Shown: positions 8,586 to 19,266, numbered from the stretch's first letter. The stretch: DNA of 64,000 bases from Aquimarina sp. MAR_2010_214 (GCF_002846555.1 NZ_PJMS01000001.1:5229501-5293500), one strand, 5' to 3'. Program-made: numbers and translations. The notes: a model not told the origin generated them from the letters alone.

Positions 8586-10100
8586 TTGATGAAAAAGCTA
8601 TTCTTATTCATAGGTATATTGTCTATGTCTTCTTTGAGCGCTCAAGATATTACCGATGCATTACGATATTCGCAACAGAACATCCTTGGTACTGCACGCT
8701 ATAGAGCTATGAGTGGTGCCTTTGGTGCTTTAGGTGGAGATTTATCTGCGTTACAAATTAACCCTGCAGGGTCAGCCATTTTTTTAAACTCTCATGGATC
8801 AGTTACTCTTTCTACAAGCCATATTGAAAATGATGTAAATTATTCTAACCGTTTGACTAATCGTGATTCTAGGAATTTAAATTTTAATCAAGTAGGAGCT
8901 GTTTTGATTTTCGATCATTATAATGATGAATCAGTCATTAATAAACTTTCTTTAGGATTAGCTTACGATCAAACTGCAAATAACGCAAACGAACTAGCTG
9001 CTATTGGAAGGAGCTCTAATTCTATCGATAGCTTTTTCCTTTCTGAAGCACAAGGTATTCCTCTGGATTTGATTTCAAGAAGACCAGGTGAGTCGGTAGA
9101 TCAGCTTTATAGTTTTCTTGGAGAATCTGAAGGATATGCCACTCAACAAGCTTTCTTAGGACGGGAATCCTTTGTTATAGAAGCAAGCGACGTTAATAAC
9201 GCTGATAACACTTCTTATTTTTCGAATATTGCACCGGGTGTTTTTGATCAGGAATATTATTATGAAAGCACTGGTTTAAATGGAAAATTCACTTTAAACG
9301 GGGGTGCACAAATTCATCAAGATTTTTATGTAGGGTTTAATTTAAATTCACACTTTATTAATTATGATAGAGTAACAGAATTCTTTGAAGGAAATAACAA
9401 TACCGGAAGCAATGTTAATGAAGTAACATTCACCAACAAGTTATCTACAACTGGCGGAGGGTTTTCTGCTCAAATTGGGGGAATTGCCAAAGTATCAGAA
9501 ATGATTAGACTAGGAGCTTCTTTTGAGTCTCCTACCTGGTATTATATCGAAGAAGAGACCACGCAACGTATAGAAACATTGAGTGATACCGATGGAAGAG
9601 CTATCGTAGATCCTGATGTTATAAATATTTTTCCTGAATACAAATTACGCACACCTGCAAAAGCAACAGGTAGTATTGCGATATTATTCAAACAACACGG
9701 ATTAATAAGTCTTGATTATTCTTACAAAGATTACTCTACAACAAAAATAAGCTCTGATGAAAACATTAACTTTTCTAATCTTAATAGAGAAATTAATAAC
9801 AATTTACAGGGTGCTTCAACGATAAGAGTTGGTACAGAATGGAGAGTTAAAAACTGGAGTATTAGAGGGGGATATCGTTTTGAAGAGAGCCCATATAAAA
9901 ATGATAAGATTCTTGGAGAAAAAACAGGGTTTTCTGTCGGAACAGGATATTCTTTTGGAAAATTTAAAATTGATGTTGCTTATAATTATAGTGAACAAGA
10001 ACGTACCGAGCAATTTTATCCTAATTCTGGTTTTACTAATGCCGCTCTTGTAGATAGTCAAATAGAAAATCTCACATTTACTTTTGGCATGAATTTCTAA
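8586..10100 (+). CDS. OmpP1/FadL-family outer-membrane transporter
   Basis: The 504-residue protein starts with a signal peptide (cleavage probably after 'SLSA') and then the family-typical 'RAMSGAFGALGGDLSALQINPAGSA'-like N-terminal hatch, seen here at about residues 39-62. The rest is alternating amphipathic strands with aromatic girdles, ending in Phe ('LTFTFGMNF'), as expected for an outer-membrane beta-barrel. The family takes up hydrophobic compounds such as fatty acids; in Bacteroidota the substrates are mostly unknown. It follows the lipoprotein gene by 92 bp and is bounded by a strong terminator. Confidence 0.88.
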   Translation: MMKKLFLFIGILSMSSLSAQDITDALRYSQQNILGTARYRAMSGAFGALGGDLSALQINPAGSAIFLNSHGSVTLSTSHIENDVNYSNRLTNRDSRNLNFNQVGAVLIFDHYNDESVINKLSLGLAYDQTANNANELAAIGRSSNSIDSFFLSEAQGIPLDLISRRPGESVDQLYSFLGESEGYATQQAFLGRESFVIEASDVNNADNTSYFSNIAPGVFDQEYYYESTGLNGKFTLNGGAQIHQDFYVGFNLNSHFINYDRVTEFFEGNNNTGSNVNEVTFTNKLSTTGGGFSAQIGGIAKVSEMIRLGASFESPTWYYIEEETTQRIETLSDTDGRAIVDPDVINIFPEYKLRTPAKATGSIAILFKQHGLISLDYSYKDYSTTKISSDENINFSNLNREINNNLQGASTIRVGTEWRVKNWSIRGGYRFEESPYKNDKILGEKTGFSVGTGYSFGKFKIDVAYNYSEQERTEQFYPNSGFTNAALVDSQIENLTFTFGMNF

Positions 10101-10124
10101 AACAAAAAATCTGCATTACATATC

Positions 10125-10162
10125 AAAAAACCAGAATATATATACACTATTCTGGTTTTCTT
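10125..10162. terminator. Bidirectional terminator between the OmpP1 and T9SS genes
   Basis: Arms AAACCAGAAT (10128-10137) and ATTCTGGTTT (10149-10158) form a perfect 10-bp stem, flanked by A-rich sequence on the left and T-rich sequence on the right. The two neighbouring genes converge here, so it can serve both. Confidence 0.85.
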
Positions 10163-10177
10163 GTTTATAGAAGTATT

Positions 10178-12187
10178 TCACCGTATCAATGAAAAATTAC
10201 CAGTAAAAACCCTCCTGCTCATATTCGGATCTCTGGGTTCATTAAACTCTACTCTAAACCAATAATCTGAAGAAGGCATATTTTTTCCGTTATAAGTCCC
10301 ATCCCATCCTGGACCACCAGCTCTTAGCTGTTTTAACAATTTACCATACCTATCATATATATAGATTTGCGCTGTAGGTTGATCTTCGATATTAATCAGG
10401 CTCCAAGTATCATGAAAACCATCACCATTTGGTGTGAAATATTTAGGGTATCCTAAAATCATGATAACATCGGATAATACTTCTTCGCCAGCAGGGCAAT
10501 TTGCATATCTAGCCGTGACTAAATAATCCCCTGGGGGAACATTAGAAAATACAGGTGAAGATTGAAAAGATCGATATTCTAAAAACCCATTCCCAATATC
10601 TCTATCAAGTCTATATTCAAAATCAGACAGCCTCCCTACAGAAAGCTCTGGAATCACAGTAATAGTAAATTCTTTAGAAAATGCTGATTCTGTTACCTCA
10701 TAATCTAATTTCGCAGGAGAAGCCACTGGACGTAACATAATCTGGTAAACTTCTCCAGAAACCGGATCAACCCTATTAGTACAATCTAATCCAGTTCCTG
10801 ATGAATTAACTTTTGTTATAGACAATGTATACACTTGATCGTCTAACAATCTATCTATTACAAAAAGTGCATCTTCATTACCGTCTCCATCTAAATCTTG
10901 ATTATCCGGAGTCCAATCATACCTATATACCTGCCCATCAATACTACCAATGTCTTCACCTAATATTGTAGAGGTTTGCACTCTCCCATCCCGAAAAACA
11001 CATATTTCCTTTTCCCCCATCACTGTCTCCGAATTATTTAAAAAAGGTAAGGATTCCACTAATAAATCAAGGCGAGCTGTAAATGCCGACTCACAATCTG
11101 TATTCATATCTACAACAGAAGCAAATATAGTTTGAGGATTACTAGTATTTTTAAAAGAACTGATTCCTGAATCCGGTATTGCGTTTTTTGCATCAAAATC
11201 TTCTTTGCTTGCATAATATACAACTCTAAGATTTGCAGAAGCCACAAGAGGTACATTTGGGTTATTATTGGTTAAATTAAAGATAGCTGTGTTTTGATCT
11301 AAAACAGAAGATGCACATTCAACATGCCTTAATGCATTTGATGTAACCAGAGGCAATTCATTAAATGTAATTACAATTTCATCTGTTTCTGTGTCCCCAT
11401 CTATATCCTCCACTAATAGTTGATACCTTCCTGAGACCGAAACTGTAAGCAAAGGAGTCGTCTCTCCTGCAATAACATCAAAAACCATTGTCGTTTCATT
11501 AAAAACCGACCATTCATAACGTACTGCTTCTTGAGTTGTTCCATCAATTTGAATAGGATCTGTACCGCATATATTCTGATTAGGACCTAGTACAGCTTCA
11601 AGAATAGAACAATCCGTAGCTCCTGATCCACTAACCTGCTGAAAACTAATAAAACCTGCTTCTCCTGAATAATTTGTAATTAAAACCAGGTAAAACTCTC
11701 CTACTTGGGCATTACTTATAGTCATAAATTCATTAAAGGATGGGCTAAAGCTACAATCTATTATATTTCCAGCATTTAACTCTGAAACACAAGGAGCTAT
11801 CGGGTCTGCAAAAGGACCATAACAGATATAATCTACATCTAGCGGTACTCCTGTTCCATCTTCATTTTGAGTTTGTACGATATTAAATCGCAAATTTCCT
11901 GCATCCTCTATCTGTAAAAAATACCAAGCGGGAAATGGCTGAGTTGTTAAACAACCATAATTTGGCCCAAACTCTGCACTTCCCACACAACTACTATTCA
12001 ATAAATTACAATTTGGAAACACAACTCCTGTTGTACTGCAAAAAGGGTCTGCCCCATTTCCTCCAACAGGATCAGCGCATACAGAACCCTGCGCAGAGAC
12101 TATACCCGTACACAAAAAAAGAGTTACAAATAGTATAACATGAAGATTGTTTATTTGTTTTTTATTCTTAGAAGCGTAATAAGTCAT
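10178..12187 (-). CDS. T9SS type-B sorting domain protein (gliding-motility-associated C-terminus), large paralog
   Basis: This 669-residue secreted protein has an N-terminal signal peptide (to about residue 32). Its N-terminal region is rich in paired Cys and Asp and contains 'AWYFLQI' and 'VDYICYGPF', a module shared with the next gene. PKD/Ig-like segments follow, and the C-terminus is a CHU_C/type-B sorting domain: 'YPKYFTPNGDGFHDTWSL', 'IYIYDRYGKLLKQL', 'GWDGTYNGKNMPSSDYWF'. Such domains direct export through the type IX secretion system and attachment at the cell surface. Its last 150 or so residues are nearly identical to those of the paralog at 12279-13772. Likely an adhesin-type surface protein; the ligand is unknown. 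Confidence 0.9.
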   Translation of the reverse strand: MTYYASKNKKQINNLHVILFVTLFLCTGIVSAQGSVCADPVGGNGADPFCSTTGVVFPNCNLLNSSCVGSAEFGPNYGCLTTQPFPAWYFLQIEDAGNLRFNIVQTQNEDGTGVPLDVDYICYGPFADPIAPCVSELNAGNIIDCSFSPSFNEFMTISNAQVGEFYLVLITNYSGEAGFISFQQVSGSGATDCSILEAVLGPNQNICGTDPIQIDGTTQEAVRYEWSVFNETTMVFDVIAGETTPLLTVSVSGRYQLLVEDIDGDTETDEIVITFNELPLVTSNALRHVECASSVLDQNTAIFNLTNNNPNVPLVASANLRVVYYASKEDFDAKNAIPDSGISSFKNTSNPQTIFASVVDMNTDCESAFTARLDLLVESLPFLNNSETVMGEKEICVFRDGRVQTSTILGEDIGSIDGQVYRYDWTPDNQDLDGDGNEDALFVIDRLLDDQVYTLSITKVNSSGTGLDCTNRVDPVSGEVYQIMLRPVASPAKLDYEVTESAFSKEFTITVIPELSVGRLSDFEYRLDRDIGNGFLEYRSFQSSPVFSNVPPGDYLVTARYANCPAGEEVLSDVIMILGYPKYFTPNGDGFHDTWSLINIEDQPTAQIYIYDRYGKLLKQLRAGGPGWDGTYNGKNMPSSDYWFRVEFNEPRDPNMSRRVFTGNFSLIR

Positions 12188-12278
12188 AAATTTTAAGAAA
12201 AATTAGGGTTACTATACTTCTAAGACTAGTTTTTTGTAAAAAAACCCTTACAAATTAAACTTAAAATAATTAGATTTT

Positions 12279-13772
12279 TTATCTAATTAATGAAAAATTA
12301 CCAGCAAAAACTCTACGACGCATATTGGGATCTCTTGGTTCATTAAATTCTACTCGAAACCAATAGTCTGAAGAAGGCATATTTTTTCCGTTATAAGTAC
12401 CATCCCATCCTGAATCTCCGACTCTTAGTTGTTTTAACAATTTACCGTATCTATCAAATATATAGATCTGTGCTGCCGGCTGACCTTCAATATTAATCAG
12501 ACTCCAAGTATCATGAAAACCATCACCATTTGGTGTAAAATATTTTGGATATCCTAGAATCATAATAACATCAGATATTTCCTCACTGGCAGGGCAGTTT
12601 GCATATCTGGCGGTAACAAAATAATCACCGGGAGGAACATTAGAAAACACAGGTGAAGATTGAAAAGATCTGTATTCTAAAAATCCATTTCCTATATCTC
12701 TATCAAGTCTATATTCAAAATCATCAAATCCTGCGGCTTCTACTTCAGGAGTAGCTACAACTTCTGCTGTAATAGTATACCATCCTGCAAAAGATTCTTC
12801 TGCAATAGAATATCCTACCGAGACAACAGCATCTGAAACATCCAGTACGACTAAATCATCTGGAGAATCTGGAACTTCGGTTCCTGTTTCATCAAAACCT
12901 CTCAATTGATACACTCCTTCTGTAGTAACTTCTAAAAATGGTATTACTCCCGGAGGACCAGGAACATTAACAAAATTAGTAGTTCCTACATCTGCTCTAG
13001 CCCATTGATAGGTTACAGCTCTAGGAAACCTTCCTTCTATAGTAACTGGAAATTCACCACATGTAGCAATATCTGGTCCTACACCTGGTTCTAAAATACT
13101 ACAATCTGTAGTTCCTGCATTATCTTCATTAAGATTGGTCTGCTGAAGTTGAATAACTCCTGCCTCATCTGCAAAATTAGTAATTAGAATAATGTAGTAC
13201 TCATCAGATTGAGCATTAGGTATCGTTAGTGTTTCTATATAAATATCATCGTCTGGTGTTCTTGCATAACTACAATCTACAATATTAGTATTATCCATGT
13301 TATTAATATAATAATCAGGATCATCTACATTATTTACGCATTCTGCAGGACGTATGTTATCTCCATCTCCATTATTATCACATCCTTGAGAAAGAATATC
13401 ACAATTCACAAATGAAGTGGTAAAAGGTCCCCAGGCAACAAAATCCACATCAAGTTGTCTTTCTCCTCTATCTAAATTACTATTATCATTATTATCAACC
13501 CACTGCTGGATATCAAAAATCAATTCTCCGGGTTGATCAATACGAATAAAATACCATGCTGGGTTAGGAGTAGTATTTAAACACCCTATTTCACCTAGGC
13601 CATCCATATCGCCGGTTATATTGGGGAAAGTCAATTCTAAAGAAGCATCAGAACAAAAAGGCTGAGCAGCTCTACAAGCTACATCAAAGTCCTGAGCATA
13701 AAAAAAAGTACTTTTAAAGACAAGAATGCTAAAAAGTAACAAAATTCGGAGTAATCCTTTTGCCATTTTCAT
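12279..13772 (-). CDS. T9SS type-B sorting domain protein, short paralog
   Basis: This 497-residue secreted protein has a signal peptide ending near 'FFYAQ', the Cys-rich N-terminal module ('AWYFIRI', 'VDFVAWGPF', 'YYIILITNFADEAG') and the same type-B C-terminal sorting domain as its downstream neighbour. It lacks the long middle section of the larger paralog, so the two differ mostly by insertion or loss of Ig/PKD-like modules. The near-identical C-termini suggest recent duplication or gene conversion. The gap between the two is 91 bp with no strong terminator, so they may be co-transcribed with this one first. Two start codons, ATG at 13772 and 13766, are possible. Confidence 0.9.
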   Translation of the reverse strand: MKMAKGLLRILLLFSILVFKSTFFYAQDFDVACRAAQPFCSDASLELTFPNITGDMDGLGEIGCLNTTPNPAWYFIRIDQPGELIFDIQQWVDNNDNSNLDRGERQLDVDFVAWGPFTTSFVNCDILSQGCDNNGDGDNIRPAECVNNVDDPDYYINNMDNTNIVDCSYARTPDDDIYIETLTIPNAQSDEYYIILITNFADEAGVIQLQQTNLNEDNAGTTDCSILEPGVGPDIATCGEFPVTIEGRFPRAVTYQWARADVGTTNFVNVPGPPGVIPFLEVTTEGVYQLRGFDETGTEVPDSPDDLVVLDVSDAVVSVGYSIAEESFAGWYTITAEVVATPEVEAAGFDDFEYRLDRDIGNGFLEYRSFQSSPVFSNVPPGDYFVTARYANCPASEEISDVIMILGYPKYFTPNGDGFHDTWSLINIEGQPAAQIYIFDRYGKLLKQLRVGDSGWDGTYNGKNMPSSDYWFRVEFNEPRDPNMRRRVFAGNFSLIR

Positions 13773-13899
13773 ATAACGTTAAAACTTTATTTTTCGTGTA
13801 TTACAGTTCAATTTGGGACTTAAATATACAGAACTTCTCCAAGAAAACTAATATCTAAATTGTTTAACATAGCTTTTACTAAGTAAAACAACAAAATCG

Positions 13900-13907
13900 T
13901 ATCTTTG
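13900..13907 (+). promoter_or_regulatory. -7 box of the likely folE promoter
   Basis: TATCTTTG matches the flavobacterial TAnnTTTG box. No TTG sits at the ideal distance; a TTT at 13875-13877 gives a 22-nt spacer. It lies 158 bp before the folE start, in a 292-bp spacer that otherwise shows nothing recognisable. Confidence 0.45.
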
Positions 13908-14064
13908 CAAACCATAATAAAGAAGGTATTCATTAATACCATTCTAATTATGTTACAAAAAAAACAATAAAGTAAGAATTGACAAAGAAATACTCATACA
14001 TTATGACTCTTTTTGTTTTACTGCTTTTTTGTAAGAATTTTGATAAATTATAAAATTTTGAAGT

Positions 14065-14742
14065 GTGAAAATTGACAAGGCCCTCGAAGCTATTGAAGCG
14101 CTAGGTGATAATCATGTAGCCACTAGCGCTACCACTCCTCTTAGAGAAGATGCCTTTAAACTTAGTGATACCGAAAAAATTGCTTTGATTAAAGAAGATG
14201 TAAAACATATTATGGAAACTTTAGGACTAGATCTAACTGATGATAGTCTTAAAGGTACTCCTCAACGTGTAGCAAAAATGTTTGTGAATGAAATTTTTTC
14301 GGGTCTTCATCCTCAAAGAAAACCTGATGCTTCTACATTTGACAATCATTACAAATATGGAGAGATGCTGGTAGAAAAAAATATTACTGTATATTCTACT
14401 TGCGAACATCACTTGCTCCCAATAGTTGGTCGTGCTCATGTGGCATATATTTCTAATGGCACTGTAGTTGGGTTATCCAAAATGAATCGTATTGTTGACT
14501 ATTATGCAAAACGTCCACAAGTACAGGAACGCCTGACCATGCAAATTGTTCAAGATTTACAAGTCGTTCTAGGAACAAAGGATGTGGCTTGTGTTATCGA
14601 TGCAAAGCATTTATGTGTAAATTCGCGAGGAATTAGAGACATAGAAAGCAGTACCGTTACTAGTGAGTTTGGTGGTAAATTTAAAGAGCAATCTGTGAAA
14701 AGAGAATTTTTAGATTATATCAAATTAGACACTACCTTTTAA
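14065..14742 (+). CDS. folE: GTP cyclohydrolase I
   Basis: FolE converts GTP to 7,8-dihydroneopterin triphosphate, the first step of folate and pterin synthesis. The 225-residue length is typical. Conserved elements include 'GTPQRVAKMF', the zinc and catalytic cluster 'STCEHHLLPIVGRAHVAYI' (Cys113, His116), 'LSKMNRIVDYYAKRPQVQER' and 'AKHLCVNSRG' with the second zinc Cys. The start is a GTG at 14065, the only start giving the usual N-terminal length. cysS follows 38 bp downstream, suggesting a shared transcript. Confidence 0.96.
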   Translation: MKIDKALEAIEALGDNHVATSATTPLREDAFKLSDTEKIALIKEDVKHIMETLGLDLTDDSLKGTPQRVAKMFVNEIFSGLHPQRKPDASTFDNHYKYGEMLVEKNITVYSTCEHHLLPIVGRAHVAYISNGTVVGLSKMNRIVDYYAKRPQVQERLTMQIVQDLQVVLGTKDVACVIDAKHLCVNSRGIRDIESSTVTSEFGGKFKEQSVKREFLDYIKLDTTF

Positions 14743-14780
14743 TTTTATTTTCAACAAAATCATAAGCATCATTATATATT

Positions 14781-16277
14781 ATGGCAGCAACTTCGTTGTA
14801 TAAAACTCAGGAATTAAAAATTTATAATTCTATTTCAGGTCAAAAAGAAACATTTAAATCTATTACAGAAGGTAATATCGGAATGTACGTATGCGGCCCT
14901 ACAGTTTATAGCAATGTACATTTAGGAAACTGTCGTACATTTATTTCTTTTGACCTAGTATTTAGATATTTAAAACATCTGGAATATAAAGTTCGTTATG
15001 TTAGAAATATTACGGATGCTGGTCATCTTGAAAATGATGCAGATGAAGGTGAAGACAAAGTAGCTAAAAAAGCACGATTAGAACAGTTAGAACCCATGGA
15101 AATCGTACAGCGATATACACTAGATTTTCATCATGTTATGTCTAAATTTAATGCAATACCGCCGAGTATAGAACCTACAGCTACAGGTCATATCGTAGAA
15201 CAAATTGAAATTATCAAAACCATTATTGATAATGGTTTTGCCTATGAATCCAATGGCTCTGTATATTTTGATGTTCAGAAATTCAATGAAACTAACCATT
15301 ACGGAAAGTTAAGTGGTCGTAATCTCGAAGATATGATCGCAAATACTCGTGAGTTATCTGCTCAAAGTGATAAAAAAAATCCTCAGGATTTTGCGCTTTG
15401 GAAAAAAGCAGAACCTCAACACATTATGCGTTGGCCATCACCATGGAGTGATGGTTTTCCAGGCTGGCATCTGGAATGTACTGTAATGAGCACCAAATAT
15501 CTAGGTGAACGATTCGACATTCATGGAGGAGGAATGGATTTAAAATTTCCTCATCACGAATGTGAAATTGCACAGGGAGAAGCCGCTTGTGGTCAAACTC
15601 CTGTAAATTATTGGATGCATGCTAACATGCTCACTCTTAATGGCAAAAAAATGTCTAAATCAACTGGAAACACTATCTCCCCGGGAGAGTTGTTTTCGGG
15701 AAACAATGATTTTTTAAATAAATCATTCGACCCTACTATTGTTCGGTTTTTTATGCTTCAGGCACATTACAGAAGTATCTTGGACTTTTCTAATGATGCA
15801 TTAGAAGCTTCAGAAAAAGGGTTTTATAGATTAATAGATGCAATACAAGCTATTGATGCACTACCAGTTAGTCCAACTACCGAAGGGTTTAATGCGCAAA
15901 CCTGGAGACAAGAGTGCTATGATGCGATGAACGATGATTTTAACAGCCCTATCCTAATCGCTAAGTTATTTGATGCCGTTAAGTTTGTTAACACCGTTAA
16001 AGAGCAAAAGGCTACAATTTCTGCAGCAGATCTTGAATTATTGCGTAGAACCATACATGGTTTTGCATTTGATGTTCTTGGATTAGTGAATATAAACGAA
16101 ACTGCATCAGATATAAGTGATAAACTTTCGGGAACTGTAGAATTATTGATTAATCTAAGAGCAGAAGCAAGAGCAAATAAAGATTTTGCTACTAGTGATA
16201 AGATTAGGGATGAACTTATAGAAATTGGTATCAAACTTAAGGATGGCCGGGATGGTACAAGTTTTTCATTAAATTAA
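14781..16277 (+). CDS. cysS: Cysteinyl-tRNA synthetase
   Basis: Class I synthetase that charges tRNA-Cys. The 498 residues carry the zinc Cys and HIGH-like motif '[19 protein letters not shown]', the '[10 protein letters not shown]' zinc-ligand region, '[18 protein letters not shown]' and the KMSKS loop '[10 protein letters not shown]'. The DALR and C-terminal helical domains follow. Length and motif order are normal. The yidD gene begins 6 bp after the stop, so the two are translationally close-coupled. Confidence 0.97.
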   Translation: MAATSLYKTQELKIYNSISGQKETFKSITEGNIGMYVCGPTVYSNVHLGNCRTFISFDLVFRYLKHLEYKVRYVRNITDAGHLENDADEGEDKVAKKARLEQLEPMEIVQRYTLDFHHVMSKFNAIPPSIEPTATGHIVEQIEIIKTIIDNGFAYESNGSVYFDVQKFNETNHYGKLSGRNLEDMIANTRELSAQSDKKNPQDFALWKKAEPQHIMRWPSPWSDGFPGWHLECTVMSTKYLGERFDIHGGGMDLKFPHHECEIAQGEAACGQTPVNYWMHANMLTLNGKKMSKSTGNTISPGELFSGNNDFLNKSFDPTIVRFFMLQAHYRSILDFSNDALEASEKGFYRLIDAIQAIDALPVSPTTEGFNAQTWRQECYDAMNDDFNSPILIAKLFDAVKFVNTVKEQKATISAADLELLRRTIHGFAFDVLGLVNINETASDISDKLSGTVELLINLRAEARANKDFATSDKIRDELIEIGIKLKDGRDGTSFSLN

Positions 16278-16283
16278 ATTGTT

Positions 16284-16553
16284 TTGGCTTTTAAGACAAC
16301 CATAAAACAAATTTTAATATTTCCATTTGTGGTATTGGTTAAGTTATATCAAAACCTGATATCCCCATTAACTCCGGCTACCTGTCGTTATCAACCTACT
16401 TGTTCGCATTATACTCTCGAAGCATTGCAAAAACATGGGCTTTTTAAAGGAGGGATGCTTTCAATTAAACGTATTTTTAGCTGTCACCCTTGGGGAGGCA
16501 GTGGCTATGATCCGGTTCCTGATGTTGAGAACGAATCAATTAAAGATGAATAA
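16284..16553 (+). CDS. yidD: Membrane protein insertion efficiency factor YidD
   Basis: Small membrane-associated protein that helps YidC/Sec-dependent membrane protein insertion. The 89 residues include an N-terminal amphipathic/hydrophobic helix ('[22 protein letters not shown]') and the family signature '[15 protein letters not shown]', 'GLFKGG', '[17 protein letters not shown]' with three conserved cysteines. The frame opens with TTG at 16284 immediately after cysS; no ATG precedes the conserved part, so a non-ATG start is likely. Confidence 0.93.
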   Translation: MAFKTTIKQILIFPFVVLVKLYQNLISPLTPATCRYQPTCSHYTLEALQKHGLFKGGMLSIKRIFSCHPWGGSGYDPVPDVENESIKDE

Positions 16554-16672
16554 AAAAATACATTCATAATGATTGTATTCATAAAACGTTAGGTCATTTT
16601 CTCAATATATAAATGTGTAATACGTTTCTCATATAAATACTTATATTTACTTTTAAAAAATAAAATTCACGC

Positions 16673-17602
16673 ATGATATTTACAAAAATTACCTGGAATC
16701 CAGTTGAAGGAATAGATCTCGGCTTTTTTGTTATTCGTTTTTACAGCTTAATGTTTGTAATTGCCTTTACATTAGGCTGGTATCTAATGAAGAAAATCTA
16801 TATCCGAGAGAATGTCTCTATGGAAAAGCTAGATTCTGTATTTATATATGCTGTTATTGGTACATTATTAGGCGCCCGATTAGGACATGTGTTTTTTTAT
16901 GACTGGGATTATTATAAGAACAATCTTTTAGAAATTCTTTTACCTTTCAGGTTTAAACCGGCATTTGAATTTATAGGTTTTCAAGGTTTAGCGAGTCATG
17001 GGGCTGCAATTGCTTTTATAATTGCAATGTATTATTATTCTAAAAAAATCTTACATAAACATCCGCTTTGGATTCTGGACAGAGTTACTATTCCGGCAGC
17101 TTTTGGAGGTATTTTTGTTCGATTAGGTAATTTTTTTAACTCTGAGATTATTGGAAAAGAATCCGGGGATTCTTTTTTTGGAGTAAAGTTTATACGTGAT
17201 GGTTTAAGTAAAAGAGAAGCTTTGAAAGAGACGGGAATGGATAGCGTTAACAAAGCGTATTCTGCAATCGTAGAAAACCCTAAATTCTCTAATCTACTAG
17301 AAGCCATCCCTTATCGTCACCCAGCTCAACTGTATGAAGCTTTTGGGTATATATTTGTATCCATTATATTATGGTTAATTTACTGGAAAACAGATAAACG
17401 CAATAATAGTGGATTTCTTTTCGGAATGTATTTAATTCTAATATTTACCGTACGCTTTATTGTAGAATATGTTAAATCAAGTCAAGGAGGTTTTGAAAGT
17501 GCCTTAGGTTTACTATCAACAGGTCAATGGCTAAGTATTCCTTTTATTCTTGTTGGTTTGTATTTTGTAATACAGTCAGGAAAAAGAACCGGAATTAATT
17601 AA
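16673..17602 (+). CDS. lgt: Prolipoprotein diacylglyceryl transferase
   Basis: Lgt transfers diacylglycerol from phosphatidylglycerol to the lipobox cysteine of prolipoproteins, the first step in lipoprotein maturation. The 309-residue protein has seven predicted membrane spans and the family signature around 'GIFVRLGNFFNSEIIG' with the essential Arg/Asn, plus 'GARLGHVFFY' and 'HPAQLYEA'. It serves the several lipoproteins encoded in this window. It follows yidD after 119 bp and is closed by a strong terminator. Confidence 0.96.
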   Translation: MIFTKITWNPVEGIDLGFFVIRFYSLMFVIAFTLGWYLMKKIYIRENVSMEKLDSVFIYAVIGTLLGARLGHVFFYDWDYYKNNLLEILLPFRFKPAFEFIGFQGLASHGAAIAFIIAMYYYSKKILHKHPLWILDRVTIPAAFGGIFVRLGNFFNSEIIGKESGDSFFGVKFIRDGLSKREALKETGMDSVNKAYSAIVENPKFSNLLEAIPYRHPAQLYEAFGYIFVSIILWLIYWKTDKRNNSGFLFGMYLILIFTVRFIVEYVKSSQGGFESALGLLSTGQWLSIPFILVGLYFVIQSGKRTGIN

Positions 17603-17621
17603 ACAGATGAAATAACATAAA

Positions 17622-17656
17622 AAAAAGCCGATGTAAAATACATCAGCTTTTTTTTA
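17622..17656. terminator. Bidirectional terminator between lgt and prfA
   Basis: AAAAGC-CGATGTA-AAA-TACATC-AGCTTTT forms a long stem with one bulge, with A-run and T-run flanks. lgt and prfA converge here. Confidence 0.88.
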
Positions 17657-17673
17657 TACATTCAATTTTATTT

Positions 17674-18750
17674 TTAAAAAATCTCGTTAGATTCTTTTAG
17701 TTTTTCTGTATTCGCTACCAACTGAAGTTCATCAATAATTTTCTGAATATCTCCATCTATAATATTACCTAAATCATATAGCGTTAAACCAATACGGTGT
17801 TCTGTCACTCTACCCTGCGGATAGTTATAGGTTCTAATTTTTGCAGAACGATCCCCAGAAGAAACCATACTTTTACGTTTCTCAGAATCTGCTGCTTGCT
17901 TCTTCTCTAATTCCATATCATACAATCGAGAACGCAGTACTTTTAATGCTTTTTCGAGATTTTTATGTGATGATTTTTGATCCTGGCAACTTACAATCAT
18001 TCCTGTTGGCTCATGATGTAACTTAATTGCAGAATAAGTAGTATTTACAGATTGTCCTCCTGGTCCTGTAGAGGTCGTTCTTTCTATCCTTACTTCTGTC
18101 ATATCTAACTCTACATCAAACTCTTCAGCTTCAGGTAAAACCATTACGGTTGCAGCACTAGTATGCACTCGACCTTGTGTTTCGGTTTGAGGAACCCGTT
18201 GTACACGATGCACACCTGCTTCAAATTTCAAAGTCCCGTACACATCTTCACCATTGACTTCAAAAATAATTTCTTTATAACCACCACTGGTTCCTTCATT
18301 AAGATCAACCACACTTGTGCTCCACCCTCTGCCTTCACAGTATTTGGTATACATTCTAAATAAATCTCCTGCAAAAATACTAGCTTCATCCCCTCCTGCA
18401 CCTGCGCGAATTTCTACCACACAGTTCTTAGCATCTTCCGGATCTTTTGGCACAAGCATAAAACGAATTTTTTCTTCCAAATCAGGTAATTCTTCTTTGG
18501 CTTCTTCTAGTTGCATTTTAGCCATTTCTACCATCTCTGCATCACTACCATCAGCAATAATTTCCTCAGCCTCTTTTAGATTATCAGTAAGTTCAATATA
18601 AGAATCTCGCACATCCATAAGTGCTTTAAGATCTTTGTATTCTTTATTAAGTTGTACGTATCTTTTTTGATCTGCAATGATATCCGGCTGAATGATTAAA
18701 TCAGTCACTTCTTCAAACCGTTGCTTTACAATATTTAATTTATCAATCAT
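17674..18750 (-). CDS. prfA: Peptide chain release factor 1
   Basis: RF1 recognises UAA and UAG and triggers peptide release. The 358-residue protein has the catalytic GGQ at 231-233 within '[13 protein letters not shown]' and the codon-recognition tripeptide of RF1 type (P-Q-T at 187-189, in '[14 protein letters not shown]'). The N-terminal coiled domain and '[19 protein letters not shown]' are normal. No programmed frameshift site is present, as expected for RF1. Confidence 0.97.
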   Translation of the reverse strand: MIDKLNIVKQRFEEVTDLIIQPDIIADQKRYVQLNKEYKDLKALMDVRDSYIELTDNLKEAEEIIADGSDAEMVEMAKMQLEEAKEELPDLEEKIRFMLVPKDPEDAKNCVVEIRAGAGGDEASIFAGDLFRMYTKYCEGRGWSTSVVDLNEGTSGGYKEIIFEVNGEDVYGTLKFEAGVHRVQRVPQTETQGRVHTSAATVMVLPEAEEFDVELDMTEVRIERTTSTGPGGQSVNTTYSAIKLHHEPTGMIVSCQDQKSSHKNLEKALKVLRSRLYDMELEKKQAADSEKRKSMVSSGDRSAKIRTYNYPQGRVTEHRIGLTLYDLGNIIDGDIQKIIDELQLVANTEKLKESNEIF

Positions 18751-18867
18751 AGTGTATTCTTCCTAATCTGTAGAATTTACAAAAGTAAGCTTTTTTGTTC
18801 AAAACCCATATCAACGTTTAAGAATCTGAAGCTCAATTTCTTTAAAAAAATGTATTTTTGCTATAGT

Positions 18868-19266
18868 ATGAAAGAATACACATCTATATATTACAAGTTC
18901 CCTATTTTAAAGTGGTTTTTTGTTTTTACTACTTTACTCAGTTTTGGAGGGTATTCTAATTACACGCAGCCTGTTGATTTTAAAGATACTATTGAATTAC
19001 TGGTTTCACCAGAAGAGTCTGCTTCGCCTAAAAACAGTATTCTTTTTAGCGATGTTATTGATCAAGGAAAAAGCAGTGATTCTCCATATATCGAACACAA
19101 ATACTTGGTTCTATTATCGTTAAACCACACTAAGCTTAGCAGGGTCTTCAAAAAAAATCAATCTTTTTTTATTTGTTTGTTTCACAAACATAAAATAATC
19201 AACATTCAATACAATTCTTCTTACAATGATAAAGAAGAGTCTTTTCATTTCAATTTTATAGGATAA
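18868..19266 (+). CDS. Small membrane-anchored protein of unknown function
   Basis: I do not recognise this protein. From the ATG at 18868 it is 132 residues: a short basic N-terminus, one hydrophobic segment (about residues 13-30, 'ILKWFFVFTTLLSFGGY'), then a polar region and a His/Lys-rich C-terminal third ('FICLFHKHKIINIQYNSSY'). An upstream ATG at 18850 would add six residues. It lies in front of another small hydrophobic protein and behind the divergent prfA. The coding potential is moderate; it resembles the many lineage-specific small envelope proteins of flavobacteria. Confidence 0.6.
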   Translation: MKEYTSIYYKFPILKWFFVFTTLLSFGGYSNYTQPVDFKDTIELLVSPEESASPKNSILFSDVIDQGKSSDSPYIEHKYLVLLSLNHTKLSRVFKKNQSFFICLFHKHKIINIQYNSSYNDKEESFHFNFIG

